A stretch of 64,000 nucleotides of DNA from Spirodela intermedia (Eukaryota; Streptophyta; Magnoliopsida; Alismatales; Araceae): NCBI GenBank assembly GCA_902729315.2, contig LR746268.1:126501-190500 (forward strand), in the 5' to 3' direction. Of the stretch, positions 40,501-55,200 are shown in pieces (the first letter of the stretch is position 1; each line of letters begins with the position of its first letter). A model generated the notes under the pieces. That model saw only the letters and a list, made by a program, of their open reading frames with translations. It was not told where the DNA came from and did not search any database. The position numbers and the translations under genes were made by a program.

Positions 40501-42924
40501 AGATCTGGCGAGTATTTATTATCAGTTAGTCATGACCAGGTTAGCTTTGCTTTTGAAATTATGATGAACAAATTTATGGATGAGTTCTATTCTATCCTTC
40601 CAATGTATTTTATTTTGTGTATTTTTCGTAAATACGGTTTACGAACGCTTTACCAAATCAGTCTATGAGTTATTTATAGTTCATCATCCATTCCATGACA
40701 TTTTAGACTGCTCGGATTTTTGCACCTTGGATTGATGAAGCTTGCCAGGCATCTTGGCATGAAATTGCTCGTCCTCAAGTCCATGGCCATGATATCAATT
40801 GTTTAGCTATCATTGAAGGGAAAGGGAATCATCACTATGTTAGTGGTGCGGATGAGAAAGTAGCTAGAGTGTTTGAAGCCCCCTTGTCCTTTCTGAAGTC
40901 ACTGAAGTATGCCAATTTTCCAAAAGCTGGGAGCAGTGAAGATCTTCCTTATGACGTTCTGATTTTAGGTGCCAACATGTCTGCCCTTGGGTTATCGCAA
41001 AGGCCCATTTATGTTCAAGGTGAACCCATCTCTTCTGAGAAAAGAAACTCTTCAGCCTATTTGCTTACTAATCGTGAACTTCAAAGTGCTAAATATTGTT
41101 GTTCTCTGTTTTTCTGAATGCTTTGCCTAATTCAGGAAGAATGCCACCAAAAGCTAATACTTCTCCACACCTTGACTCTCACCATTAAGTCAACGAACAC
41201 TCTTGTCATTCGTGTTTTGTAATTTTATTTTTGGAATCTATAGTTGGATTTGATTTTGTTAAAAACAAGTGTGGCCTTACTCTTACTATATTGATTTATT
41301 CATTTTATCTGAGAAGAACTGTCTTTTGCCCTTTGAGGAGTTATTTTGCATCAATCTTGTTTCTATAATATGGGTATTGGGGCACATGACACGGGCTTCT
41401 AATATATTTACGTGGAGATGTTTTTTCTGACATTGGTCATCTTCTCCAGTTCCGGTCACATCGATAAATAACACATAGGATTACTTGAACCACAAGATGA
41501 TATACTTGTATCAGTTGGACGATGTTAGCAGCTTCTTGCATTTTCTTTTTTTACAATTATTTTTCAAGGAAACGGCTTCTAATATATGCTTTTATATAAA
41601 ATTCCCTTCTTCAATTCGTGCAGCTTCAAATAATACCTCGGACGGCAGTCCGAATGCTGCGGATTCTCTGGAGTACGTCCCTGACGCAGTGCCCACTGTT
41701 TTGACCGAACCACCTGTTGAGGATCAGCTGGCTTGGCACACGCTGTGGCCTGAATCCCACAAACTATATGGCCATGGAAATGAATTAGTTTCTCTTTGTT
41801 GTGATCATGCAGGAAGGCTTGTTGCTTCATCTTGCAAGGTAGATGATCCTGTTCTTGCTGTATTCGTCTTTTTGTTAATGATCTTCCTACTATTGGTTCT
41901 GCTGGCTTATTATTTTTTTCTCATAGCAACGATCTTTGGTGGGTTGTGGAAAGTTATCTGGCGATTCGACCATGATGATATGATATGAAACCCTTTCCTG
42001 ATTTGATGGTTCTGCTGTACTTTGATTATATGTCACTACTGTAGTTCTTTTCCACTACTTTTTCTCTCATCTGATGAACCAACCGAAGTTCCAAGACCAC
42101 GACTCCGATGAGAAGTTCATGGCAGTAAATGAAGCTGCTGTGAAATAAGAACATTATATAAAGATCAAGAAATAGAACTTGCAGTGAAATCATGTCCCGT
42201 CAACATCCTTTGCATGCGGACGAGGATCATGGATTGTTGAGATGCGATATGATCAACTGAGGAATGACAGAGATCATTGGATGTTTGGCAACTTGTGGGC
42301 GATGAGGACTTCCAAGTCAGAAAGTGATAAATCTGATTAAAAAAAATAAAAATCATCTTACTGATGGTTGGACATGTGTCAGATTCAATTGCAGTTTTGT
42401 TTTTTTTCAGAGCAATCAGAAAACTACTAAATAATTGTCAGTACATCCCATGTTTTTTCTAATAATCATCAGCGTCTCTAATAATCATTCGTAGCTATTC
42501 ATTTGCAGAGTTTCTGTGTATTATCTTGGGTTGATCGCCCTCGTGAAACCATTCTGCAGGCACAATCGGCGCCAGTTGCAGAGATCTGGCTCTGGGAGGT
42601 TGGGTCATGGAGGGCTGTTGGGCGATTGCCCTCTCACAGCCTCACCGTGACACAGATGGAGTTCTCTCCCGATGACTCTCTTCTGCTAGCTGTGTCCAGA
42701 GATCGCCATTTCTCTGTCTTCTCCATTGAGAAATCCGGTAAGCAAAGCCGTCCCCGCTCTATTTAGGGTTATGTAGTTTTAAATCCCTGAAAATCAGCTG
42801 AAATCCCTGAAAACCAGCTGAAATCCTTTGTTCTTCAGTCGGACTACCAGGTACTGAGAAGCTATCGTGTTCTTATATTTTAATCCCTCTAGTCTAATTG
42901 AGTAAAAGACTAAAATGCCCTCAT

Positions 42925-42957
<33 letters not shown>

Positions 42958-43000
42958 GTATGATATCTTCTCAGTCTTCCTCTCTTATTGTTATCAGCCA

Positions 43001-43035
<35 letters not shown>

Positions 43036-43531
43036 TAAATTGGTTTTATTGGCTTTTTCTTCAGGGTGTGAGATGGACTGTCGGCTGCTGGCCCGGCAAG
43101 AAGCACACAAGAGGATAATCTGGGCATGCTCGTGGAACCCATTCGGCCACCAGTTTGCCACCGGCTCAAGGGACAAGACCGTGAAGCTCTGGGCCATCGC
43201 CGGCGGCGCCGTCCGGCTGGCCCTCACCCTGCCGCCGTTCGGCTCCGGCGTGACGGCCCTCTCCTGGGCCGGCCGCAACCGCTCCCTCAACCATGGGCTC
43301 CTCGCTGTCGGTCTGGAGAGCGGGCTGATTGAGCTCTGGAGCCTCACCGGCGGCAGCGGTGGCCCGGCGGTCATCAGCGCACAGCCCACCGCCCGCCTCG
43401 ACCCACTCCTCTGCCATGTCTCCACCGTCAACCGGCTGCACTGGAGGGAGGACGATCACGGGCCCACTGCCCAGCTGGCTTCTTGTGGCGCCGACAACTG
43501 TGTCAGGGTTCTTGAATTCAGTCTCCGTTGA
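34697..43531 (+). CDS. ELP2: Elongator complex subunit 2, WD40 protein (10 exons, 841 aa)
   Basis: ELP2 is a double WD40-propeller scaffold of Elongator, which makes the carboxymethyl-type modification on wobble uridines of tRNA; in plants it also affects transcription and immunity. Exons: 34697-34876, 34999-35086, 35847-35932, 38133-38286, 39585-39745, 39856-40539, 40707-41019, 41624-41838, 42560-42737, 43065-43531; total 841 residues, close to Arabidopsis ELP2. Conserved blocks include [16 protein letters not shown] near the N-terminus, [90 protein letters not shown] and [18 protein letters not shown]. The last exon is far more GC-rich than the rest. Intron 3 is 2.2 kb and unrecognised inside. 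The ATG at 34697 (MSGRGG) directly precedes the conserved domain. The call is very secure. Confidence 0.97.
35933..38132. other. Long intron 3 of ELP2
   Basis: This 2.2-kb AT-rich intron has no recognisable gene or transposon. It holds a perfect 14-bp GC inverted repeat (GGGGGGCGCCCCCC) at 37319-37332 followed by further Cs. Confidence 0.6.
42781..42826. repeat. Short 20-bp tandem repeat in ELP2 intron 9
   Basis: AAATCCCTGAAAATCAGCTG is repeated about 2.3 times with one mismatch. Confidence 0.85.
42931..43034. repeat. (CT)n and (AAT)n microsatellites in ELP2 intron 9
   Basis: (CT)n spans about 42931-42957 and (AAT)n about 43001-43034. The second ends ~30 bp before exon 10. Confidence 0.9.
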
Positions 43532-43830
43532 CCCACTGGCCATCCATTGTTCGGTGAATGCCTGGATGCTCCGGAGGGGGGGAGGGGGATGTGGGTCCCA
43601 CAATAAGGTGCTCCCCACCCAGTGGAGCAGTCAAGGGCCCGTGGTTGTATAGCATGCCGGGCTGTCTCGGTTAAGATATTGGCCCACTGGGCTTTTTGGC
43701 CTGTATAGCAGGCCAAGCCTGCCTATAACAAATGGCAATCTCACGGCCCGGCCCAACTGAGCCTCGCCGACCCCGGTGGCCCGTCTCTGAACTGCGTTCG
43801 AAGTTCTGTTATCAAGGTCTGAAGATTCTG

Positions 43831-44294
43831 CTGCTGCTTTTCCTTCTCTCACTGTTCTTGTGAAGGGCATTCGTGAGGAGGGTCGTCGGGGAGGCGAACC
43901 AGGTCCACGTGGAGGAGTTGACTCTGGAGAAGATCAACCAATCAAAGATGCAAGCTTACGATGATCGAAGTGATCTTTGGGTTTGAGGAGATGGTGGGCC
44001 AGACTATCATCTTTGTGATGACTGACGAGACACGACGCCGGCGTGCTCCTCCATCCGTGGTGCCGTTGACCACGCCGTCGGAGTGATTCAAAGAGGTTCT
44101 TATAACGACCGACCTCCTTGCTCGTGGGTATGTATGACCAAGCGCGGGTTCGTGGGTCCTTGATCCGATCATCACCTTCTCTTGAGGTTGATTCGATCGC
44201 ATATGCAGCCCGAGTTTAGTGCGCTTTATTCATCTATCTATCTGTCTCTCCATTAAAGGTCAATCTGGCCGTTGACTACGATCTTCCGGTGAAA
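43831..44294 (+). pseudogene. Decayed relic of a DBP5/LOS4 (RH38)-type DEAD-box RNA helicase
   Basis: Several frames together spell the C-terminal helicase half of the DBP5/DDX19 family, whose intact members export mRNA at nuclear pores. In order: LTVLVK then, after a one-base shift, AFVRRVVGEANQVHVEELTL (43867 on); EVIFGFEEMVGQTIIFV in another frame (43965-44020), matching the motif IV region; FKEVLITTDLLARGY (44088-44130), matching motif V; DQAR after a 4-bp duplication (44136-44147); and VNLAVDYDLPVK (44259-44294). The last block follows a plausible intron (donor GTTCGT, acceptor TAAAG), so this is a DNA-level copy, not a retrocopy. Frameshifts, stops and a gap of about 45 residues between motifs make it non-functional. 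The upstream helicase half is absent. Confidence 0.72.
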
Positions 44295-44690
44295 GCATGG
44301 CGCTGTTCGGTTCGAGAGATTCAGATGCAGCCGGCAAGCATAAACGAGTCAATGCGGGCCTTTTGATTCCCAGAATAGAAACATCTTGGGACGTGAAAAA
44401 GTGCCCAAAATGTGGGAGCTCCCCCTGTGAGGATGTGAGCTCCAAAAAGAGGAATTTCTTTCTTTTTAAAAAAGGGATTAATGACGTCATTTTTACCATT
44501 GGCAGAACATCCCACAAAGTCAACGCCTCCAGGTACGATATATAGGATCAGATATTCTCCACTAAGATCTTGGTGGGTGGGCTAGCGGCACAATATTTTT
44601 TCCAACTATTATTATACTATTTTTTTCTAGTTATTATCCAGCATTGAGTTTTTAGACTCATACATCGTCATTTTTAGAATAATAAATTTA

Positions 44691-44722
<32 letters not shown>

Positions 44723-45086
44723 TTATATATATATATATTTCCCCATTAACAACGGGTTTCAGCGTTATAAAAAAAATGCTAATCGCATTATTTTTCACAT
44801 ATATTTCAGGAAAAGGGGAGGTCCTCCCTCAAACCGCTAAATTAAAAAATGTTATTTTGATATCCAAATTAATGATGAATAGTCTTTTGATAATAAAATA
44901 ATACGCCTTATAAAAATATTATACCACTAGAAGAATACGATGCTGTGGTGGTACGGATACGCACCCCTACTAGAATCCGGAATGTTTTTGACCGCCCAAT
45001 CCACCGTCCGTGGCGGGTTGTAGATTATTGATCGATGAGACGCTGTCCGTTGGATCCGTGCGCCCCATCAAGTGGAAGTGTCCTTC

Positions 45087-45119
45087 TAGGGTTTGCCTCC
45101 CGACCGGGGAAGTATAAAT
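45087..45119 (+). promoter_or_regulatory. RPSA promoter: telo-box and TATA box
   Basis: CTAGGGTTTG (telo-box core) at 45087-45096 is followed by TATAAAT at 45113-45119, 100 bp before the ATG. Telo-boxes are characteristic of plant ribosomal-protein promoters. Confidence 0.7.
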
Positions 45120-45218
45120 TCTTCAGCGAGCCATAGGGCGGGTGATCTCCTCGCCGTCGCTTGGGTTGTTGCTCGCTCTCTCTGTGTGTGGAATCGATCG
45201 ATCTCTCAGGTTCCGACC

Positions 45219-47578
<2,360 letters not shown>

Positions 47579-48486
47579 GCGAAGAACATTCTTTCCATGC
47601 GCCATCCATCCCCGCAACCTGGTATCTTTTTTTCTTTTTTTTTTTTTTGGGGGGGGGGGGTTACCTTCAAGAAAGAGTTCAGTTCAGATGCATGCATGCT
47701 GCAGCCTTTGTGGAAAGCCTCGCCTTTTTGTTGCAATTAGGTGGTGGCGAATCCTAGAAAGTGTAGGAATTTTTTTGAGTACCAGTTCTTGTTCTTGTTC
47801 TTGTTCTTGTCATTACTATCAACTTATTTCCTCTCTTCCCCGTCCGTGGGCTTCTTCTCTCATTCCTAGCAACCGGGGCCACCATGCATCCTCCGATTTT
47901 ATCTCTGATGCTTCTTAGTTTAGTTCTTCTTAACTCTGGTGGGTGGGTATATTATCATGTTGCCTGGAATTGAGTTGATGACAGCGCTGTGCTAGAGAGA
48001 GAAGATAGATTAGTGGGTTATTAATGGCATTGTTATTCATAAAGGTTTGTCATTTCCTGGGTGATTTGGTGGAGAAAGGCGATGATCCAGCTGGGGAACC
48101 AGCATTCCGATTCCCTCGGAGTTTGATGCTGCCTGGGGTTGGCCTGGTTTTGTCGGCCGCCTTCTTGCCCACGTGCTTCATCCATTGCATCCTCTTCTTA
48201 ATCTGGCTTTAAGAATCCCCCCCCTCCCCTATGAGGCCTAATCCTGGGATCATAATCATATATATACATGGGGCTGCCCAGCGGACCGGGTGGTGCCTGG
48301 CCCTAGAGTGAGAAAGGGCCCAGTTCGCGGGAGAGAGATTGGCTCTTCCGTCTACACACACACACAGGAAGCAATATAGAGAGAGAGAGAGAGGGAGGGC
48401 CTTGAATGGCGCCGGATTGAGCGTATTTATCTCACGTCGGTGTGATTGAAGATCCTATATCCATCTCTCTACATTTATCATCTTTT

Positions 48487-48524
<38 letters not shown>

Positions 48525-48718
48525 CTCTCTCTTTAAACCGTCCATGTGATGATGATCTTATCTTAGCAAGCAGAAGGGCACCAGTGACCTAACCCATGCA
48601 ATCCGGAAACCGGCTGTAGTGCACTACCATGCAATCAACCCCACGCATTGTCCTTCCTCTCTGGCAGGAGAGACGGATGGGGATATAGAGATATATTATA
48701 TATATATATCCTCTCTCT

Positions 48719-48749
<31 letters not shown>

Positions 48750-48767
48750 GGGAGAGAGAGGGAGAGA

Positions 48768-48815
<48 letters not shown>

Positions 48816-49631
48816 TTTAATCATCCAATTGACGCAGCTTGATCATGTGGGAATCAAATGATGAACCCAAGTTGGGAAGATTAATGAAATTGTACCCTAA
48901 CCACCGCCGAATCGTCTCTACTGTTGTACAACGGCGTACTCTTTCTTTTTTTTGTCAATATTTTTATTAATAAATGCACAGAGAGAGAGAGAATAGACCG
49001 ATTAATTAAATGGTCGAGTGAAAATCAATTGGTATTTGATAAACCATAAATCAGCCTAAATGTATGTATTCTCGCTTGATTGGCGTTGAATATTTCAGTA
49101 GAAGAAGCATGAAAGAATGGGTCATATTTAACGAGGCATGGTCAACGTCAAGCCGCTGCATCTTCTATTAAACACAAATGTATAAATTAAATTAAATTAA
49201 ATTAAATGACGAGTATCTTGACGATGGTTCAATGAATAATAAATTGGGTACTCAAATATATAAAAATGATTACGGCAACAAGTAATGTTACGGTGAATAA
49301 TAAGAAAAGAACAATAAATTCTGTATTTACCGGGGGAAGTGGTCCAACGCAGACAGCTCGCGTCCCGACAAGAACCCCACCCGAATGTTTGTGCGGGCGT
49401 GGCCCCCCCCCCCCCCCGTCGTGTTCTTGTCATGTCCGAGTGGGCCCCCGACTTCTCCGCTGGGCCCGGGCCCCACCCCAGCTGTTCCTCCTCCTCCCGG
49501 GTTTACATATACTCACGCCCCTCTCTTCTTCCTCAATCCTCCTCCAACTCCCTCTCTCTCTCTCTCTCTCTCTATCGGGTATCGAGAGCTGCCATCAAAA
49601 GGGCTCCTGGCTACTGGGTCTTCTCTGGCGG
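47579..49631. other. Spacer between RPSA and the SAUR-like gene
   Basis: The RPSA 3' UTR has a T/G homopolymer junction (47628-47660) and a TTCTTG hexanucleotide run (47785-47810). (CT)n lies at 48490-48520 and a long GA array at 48719-48812. A TTAAA pentanucleotide run occurs near 49185-49207. A C-run (49407-49418) and CT tract (49551-49573) precede the SAUR ATG. No other gene is seen. Confidence 0.55.
48719..48812. repeat. (GA)n microsatellite with periodic GGGAGA interruptions
   Basis: A ~94-bp purine array in which GGGAGAGAGA blocks recur every ten bases at its centre. It is preceded by CTCTCTCTAG, so the left edge can form a short hairpin. Confidence 0.9.
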
Positions 49632-50123
49632 ATGGCCAAAGGCAGCGGCGGCGGGGGCGTCCTCGGCAAGCTCAAGTGCATGGTGAGGAGGTTGCACCCC
49701 GCAGCCCCTAGCGACGGCGGCAAGTTTCCGGCGGTGGCGGTGGCGGTGGCGGCGGCGGCGGCGAGAAGCAGAAGCAGGGCCTCCTCGACGGCGGTGGGGG
49801 ACAACGGGGACAAGGGGATGTGGCGGAGCGACGGCGGCGCGGCGGAGGAGGAGGTGCCGCTGGGGCTGCACCCGGTCTACGTGGGCAAATCCCGGCGGCG
49901 GTACCTGATAAGCTCCGACCTCGTTGACCACCCTCTCCTCCGTGTGCTGCTGCAGCGGTCGGCTGGCGCCGCCGCCGAGGAGGCCGGCGGCGGCGGCGGC
50001 GGCAGGCCGACGCCGGTGGTCGGGTGCGAGGTCGTGCTGTTCGACCACCTCCTCTGGATGATCGAGAATGCCGATCCCCAGCCCGAGTCTCTCGACGAGC
50101 TCGTCGAGTTCTACGCCGTCTGA
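49632..50123 (+). CDS. SAUR-like auxin-responsive protein (single exon, 163 aa)
   Basis: Small auxin-up RNA proteins are usually intronless, and many promote cell expansion by inhibiting PP2C.D phosphatases. The recognisable core runs from about residue 76: VPLGLHPVYVGKSRRRYLIS, DHPLLRVLLQRS, then GCEVVLFDHLLWMIENADPQ and LDELVEFYAV at the end. This is the SAUR pattern with a Gly/Ala-rich insert before the last block. The N-terminal ~70 residues (KLKCMVRRLHP, then Ala/Val and Ser/Arg runs) are longer than in compact SAURs. The ATG (MAKGSGGG) follows a CT-rich leader. Very high GC and simple Gly/Ala codon runs suggest repeat slippage. Subgroup and auxin response are not shown by the sequence. 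Confidence 0.85.
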   Translation: MAKGSGGGGVLGKLKCMVRRLHPAAPSDGGKFPAVAVAVAAAAARSRSRASSTAVGDNGDKGMWRSDGGAAEEEVPLGLHPVYVGKSRRRYLISSDLVDHPLLRVLLQRSAGAAAEEAGGGGGGRPTPVVGCEVVLFDHLLWMIENADPQPESLDELVEFYAV

Positions 50124-51746
50124 TCCACGATTCCTTCTTCCACCCTCTCCTCTCCTTTCAATCCCAGAATGCTTGCCGGCATTCATCGCCGGGGGCCTGA
50201 TAACAGCCGCTGTAAATCTGTTCTAATGTTGAAGCTTCACATCTCTCTCTCTCTCTACAGTTCTTTCATTATTTCCTTGATTCGTTTCCATGTAAGGGCA
50301 AGGAACATTGATGCTAAACCCATTCCAACCCTTCAGATTTACTGCTCTCTCTCTCTTCTCTCATTCTCCTCCCCTTGTCTTGCTTTCCACGGAGAAGAGT
50401 AATCCAGCTCACGCATTTTAATTTATATACATATCTACTCATTATATGGATATCCCCAACGTCCGGAGAAGCTTCGATCGCACAGAAGAGTGAGCATATT
50501 TTCGATGAACACGAACAAGAGCTCAGACGGCGGCGGCAGAGTCGAGTGCGGCCTTCCGGCGGCGGCGCCTCGAGAAGGAGAGAGAAGAGGGAGGATATCC
50601 GGGTCGGGTGGCGGGGGCGGAGGTTGGCAGTAGTTGCAGGGTCGCCGTCGGTGGGGAAGACAACCCCATGTGCCCGTCGCGGACGCAGTGGTGGCTGGTC
50701 GGCTGCCGTTGACCGGACCCGACGCCGCCGCCGCTTGCCATGGTGGACCAGGCGGAGGATGATGGCACGGGACGTCGGACTTCCTCTCAAATATCGGTTT
50801 GCTTGGCGTAAATGGGGGGGGGGGGGGATTTCCTACGATGATTTCGATTCCATCCTATTACAAACACTAAAAGAGTAAACGTCTTCGTCGCTGAGGAAGT
50901 CAAAGTGGATCAGAGAACAAACAAAAATTAAAAAATGGATCTAGATAAAAGGAAATTAGACATCTATTATCCGCACACATCAGCAAATGATGAGATCGAA
51001 AAAAAGAAAAGAAAACCCGAGAATAATTGTTACAAGCAGGGATGCCCCATGGGTCACACTCTCCTCACGGCTCTAGCCGGAGCTTTTTATTTATTTATTT
51101 ATTTATAATTTTTTTATTTTAAATTCTGTTCTTGAATCGGGCCCCTGACCCACTATCTACTACGTGTCTAATCCAGACACCGGCGGTGGCGGGCGGAGCT
51201 CCTCCGAGATCGCCGATCTTCCGGGCCCGGTCCAGCTAATGGTGGGGGCAGTTTTCTTCTTTGGGGAAGTTTTTTTTCGTTGGGAGCTCCTCCCTGGGCG
51301 TGAAAATGGGAAGAGCGGACCTCTTGATGAATAATGTGTTCTTGGGTCCGCCATCAGGTATCCTTCTCCTCTGGTTTTCGGATCTCGGGGGGACCAACGA
51401 ATGGTGCTTGATGAGCAATCTAATCTGCCCTTCTCCAATGCCTTCCAATGAATCAATCACCATGCATAAAAATGAGGCATTTTTTATATATTTTTTGGGT
51501 CCACGTTGGTGCCTCAAAATTTGGTATTCTCTCTCTAGCTTGCGAGGGAGATCTTCAATGCGCAAATCGTGTGACCAGGAAGAAGACATGGATTTGCCTC
51601 AGCAGCACCGTGAGCTTGATTGCTGCAGAACGGCTTCTCGGGGGGACACCATTAATGGCCCGGCAAAACCCTGCCCCCCCTTTCTCTTTCTCTCTCTGTC
51701 TACCCAATCTTCTCTCTCTCTCGAGCTCTACCTCTATCTACCCAAT

Positions 51747-51780
<34 letters not shown>

Positions 51781-52201
51781 GATTGCGATCGGACCGTTCC
51801 AGAGCAGAATGAACGGCAGGCTCTGGAAAGGGGCTCAGAACCCCGCAGTGATCCCTGTTGCTACTTGGGCACCCATCCATCTCACACGCCCGAGCGTAAC
51901 AATGTGATGTTACAGCGAGAGAGAGAGAGAGAGAGAGGCTGAGGTGGGGGCAGAGACAGCGAGTGACAGACGGTGCCACGTGCTCTCTCTCCTTCTCAAG
52001 AGACCACACGGTGGCTGTCAAGTGTTGGATTGACGGATGTTTCAGATTTGGATCTCACAGGCCGTGACAAAGCAGAGGACGAGGTGCCACGTGCGCCGAC
52101 GACTATCCCCTGGACGCGTGTCGACTGTGATACAATCGTACACACCGCGGCCAGAGAGGTCAAGCAGGAGAGAGAGGGAGAGAGAGAGAGAGAGAGAGCT
52201 T
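50124..52201. other. Convergent spacer between the SAUR-like and RH17-like genes
   Basis: This holds the SAUR 3' flank with a CT run near 50241-50258, a GC-rich patch at 50500-50760 with overlapping open frames but no family signal, a G-run at 50812-50826, a TTTA run at 51083-51106, (CT)n at 51739-51779 and GA runs at 51916-51938 and 52168-52198. No exon is supported. Confidence 0.5.
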
Positions 52202-55200
52202 TCAGGTGCGCTTCTTGGTGAGCCGCCGGCGCTTAGAAGAGCCCTGGCGCTTGAGATCCCACTTCCTCTTCTTAGCCTGCAAGTGGAAGGATCTCCCCAG
52301 GAGGGAGGGCTGCTCCTTCAGCCCGAAGCTCCTCGCAACGTGCCCCAGATGGAGCTTCCTCACCATGAAGATCCTCTTCAGCTCGCCCTTGTGCGCCGTG
52401 TACGCCCGCACCCACGAGCAGAACGCGCTCTTCGCCAGGTTCCTCAGCTCCGGCTGAACCATCAACACAATTATTCCCACAATTAAAAAACAAATATTAT
52501 CAAATAAAACATACAAAACATAATAAAAAAAATATATTTAATCCAGGGATGAGGAGGAGGAGGAGCGGTCGGTTTACCCTACCCCTCCGGATATGAAATT
52601 CTCGACAGCCTTCTGCAGGGCCATAATCCAGGGATGCGTGTCCAGAGAGGAGGGCCTGCTGCTGTTGCTCTTCAGAAAATTTACAGAGAGGCCATCTATG
52701 ACCTTCTGCAACGGGAACTCGGCCAGAGAGACGCTGTGCCTCCTCAGCTCCTGCAGATAGTCGACCTCGATGGGTTGCAGGAAGAGCAGGGCCTCTCCTT
52801 TCTCTCCCAGCCGGGCAGTTCTGCCCACCCTACAAACATTATCAGCGATACATCAGAGAAAGACCACGGCCAAGTCTAGCCTTTTAAAAGGAGGAGGAGG
52901 AGGAGGAGGTCCAGGCGTGTAGTACCTGTGGACATATTCGGTGGCCTCCCCAGGGGAATCATACTGAATTATGCATCTGACCTTGGGAAAATCGAGGCCT
53001 CTTGCGGCGACATCTGTGCATAAAAGGAGTGCCGACTTCTCGGCGTTGAAGCTCTGAAAGGCGGTCCTCCTGGCATCGTGCTCCATGTTCCCGTGAAGGC
53101 AGAGCGTCTTACATCTCAAAAACGGCTGCTTCTTGATGGTTTCAAGCTTTGAATGGGCCGACCAGTGGAATTCGTTCAAAAGGGCATAGTGGAAGTCTAC
53201 TGCATCGCACGTAGAGAAGAAAACCACAATCTGTACAGTAAATCCGTGAGCAAACCTGCTTGGTTGGTTATGAATAAAAACGATAAACCTTGACGTCAAT
53301 AAAAGGTGACGAGAATGGTGATCGGACCTTCTGTGAATCTTCTTTCTCGTAGAAGATCCTGAGGATGGATAGAAGCACTGACAACCGCGAGCCACAGGGC
53401 ACTGCAAGGGGCGGGCCAAATGTTCAATAATGATACTCACCAGCCAGGTCCCCGCGCACTAGAGGTGAGTGAGTGACCAATTATACCTTTTACATATCTC
53501 TGAGATAGTCTCTCAGGGAGCCGATAATCGTCAGCCAAATGGCTTGAAAATGCTTCACCGTCTTCTGATCGGTCATTACCCTCCAATCCTTTAGGTAGTA
53601 GATGCGTGAGTGATGAACGAGGTGCCTTAGATGTCATCTTCTCGTCATCTAAACCAATCATGATGGGATCATCTAAGCTTATCTTAGCCAACTGGTTCAC
53701 CTTTTCATTTAGAGTCGCTGAAAGTAGTAAGTTCTGCCGGGGGAGTTCTCCTGTTCTAAGTTTCCTGTCAGACCCACTTTCATCTGATCGTAAAAACTCG
53801 ATTATCTCCTCTATTGCCTTTCCAAAACCCAGCTCAAGGATCCTGTTCAGTGTAGAATAGCACCATTACTGCAAATTTCGACTAATGACAACATAAAAGG
53901 TTGTAAAACCAGACCACGAGTCAGAAAGTGATCCAGTTATCACGGTGAATGAAAAACGGGGGACTCCATCAAATATAACCTATTGTATTTTGATGCTGTA
54001 ACAGAAATGATGTACCTATCCGCTTCATCGAAGACTATCCAGTGCAAATTCTTGTGCAAGAATGCCGATGTATTCTTTAAGTGATCCAAAAGACGTCCAG
54101 GAGTTGCAACAAGTATAGATATTCCTGAATGCAACACCGGATGATAACGAAGTTATTCAACGAAGATGATGACGGCACAACCAACCAAAATTCAATAAAA
54201 GCTATTCTGAGATGGCTCACAAAGCATGGGGTATGAGAACTAGTAGCCTACAGATATTCACAATGGCACTAACTATTCCGGCATTTTACTTGGCCTCCCA
54301 GTGACGAAGGATGAGGTGTACCCAAGCATGGTCTTCCTCTCAGTGCCATAGTTATTTAGTTTAAAAGTAAAATTAGTGTAATTCGTTTGACAAACGCCGC
54401 AATAAAACTAAAATGGCAATAGTGATGAGCCAATGCATGGGTACCTTATGTACTTCTCCCTAGAATTGTCGGTGTCAAGGATAGAATCCTGGGGATGGGA
54501 TTACGTTTAGATTATTGAGGCTAACACGATGGGAATTTGAAGGAAAAAGTGTAGAAAACAGTCTTTCAATCCCTACACATCACACCCAGTGAGACGCCCA
54601 CCTCCTCAGCTACATTTCCATCAGTCTCTATAACTCTCCTCAGCCGCCCTACGGCTGCTTCCCTCATGATTAAAGGGGGCACATATGGATGTCATGTTAA
54701 GCAATGGTAACTTTCATCCACACTCCTCCCCCACGCAAAACTCCTCCTGTTATCATAAATTAGGAAGTCATACAAAGGAATAAACAGAGAATGAGGCTTC
54801 AATGTCAAAACCCCAATGCTTGTCTTCTGCCGGTATGTTAATAATAGCACATATTGGGGGTTGGCGTGGATCCAGAAAATCATCAAAGCCATGCGAAATT
54901 GACCAGTTGCCTCTACTTCAGGATACTTAAACACTAATGCACGCTTGTAGAAAACATTGACCTTCTCAAATAAAAATGATTTAACACTTATCCAATATGC
55001 CATTAAACAGAGATAATCAAGATAAAAAAAACCTATGATGCACCAATAGGGACCATAAATAGTCAGGAAGAAAATGGGATCAACCTTTGCGCAGCCTGGC
55101 TTTCTCCTTGGATCTATTTTCGCCACCAGTTATGTAACCCGGAACAATCCAGTGAAATCGGTGTAACAACCTCTCAAGAATTTCATACACCTGTATGCAC

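Larger units (their letters stand above)
43532..45218. other. Spacer between ELP2 and RPSA
   Basis: The ELP2 3' flank (43532-43830) is GC-rich with GGCCCA motifs. The helicase relic follows at 43831-44294. A small open frame at 44297-44545 has CPKCGSSPC but no recognisable family. 44640-44930 is very AT-rich with TA runs (44693-44740). The RPSA promoter lies at 45080-45120. Confidence 0.55.

Noticed and set aside
44297-44545. Small ORF of 82 codons with CPKCGSSPC
   Set aside because: No family recognised, no promoter or splice context. It directly follows the helicase relic and is probably chance reading through decayed DNA.
48024-48212. 62-codon hydrophobic ORF in the RPSA 3' flank
   Set aside because: Short, probably inside or just after the 3' UTR, and no conserved family is recognised.
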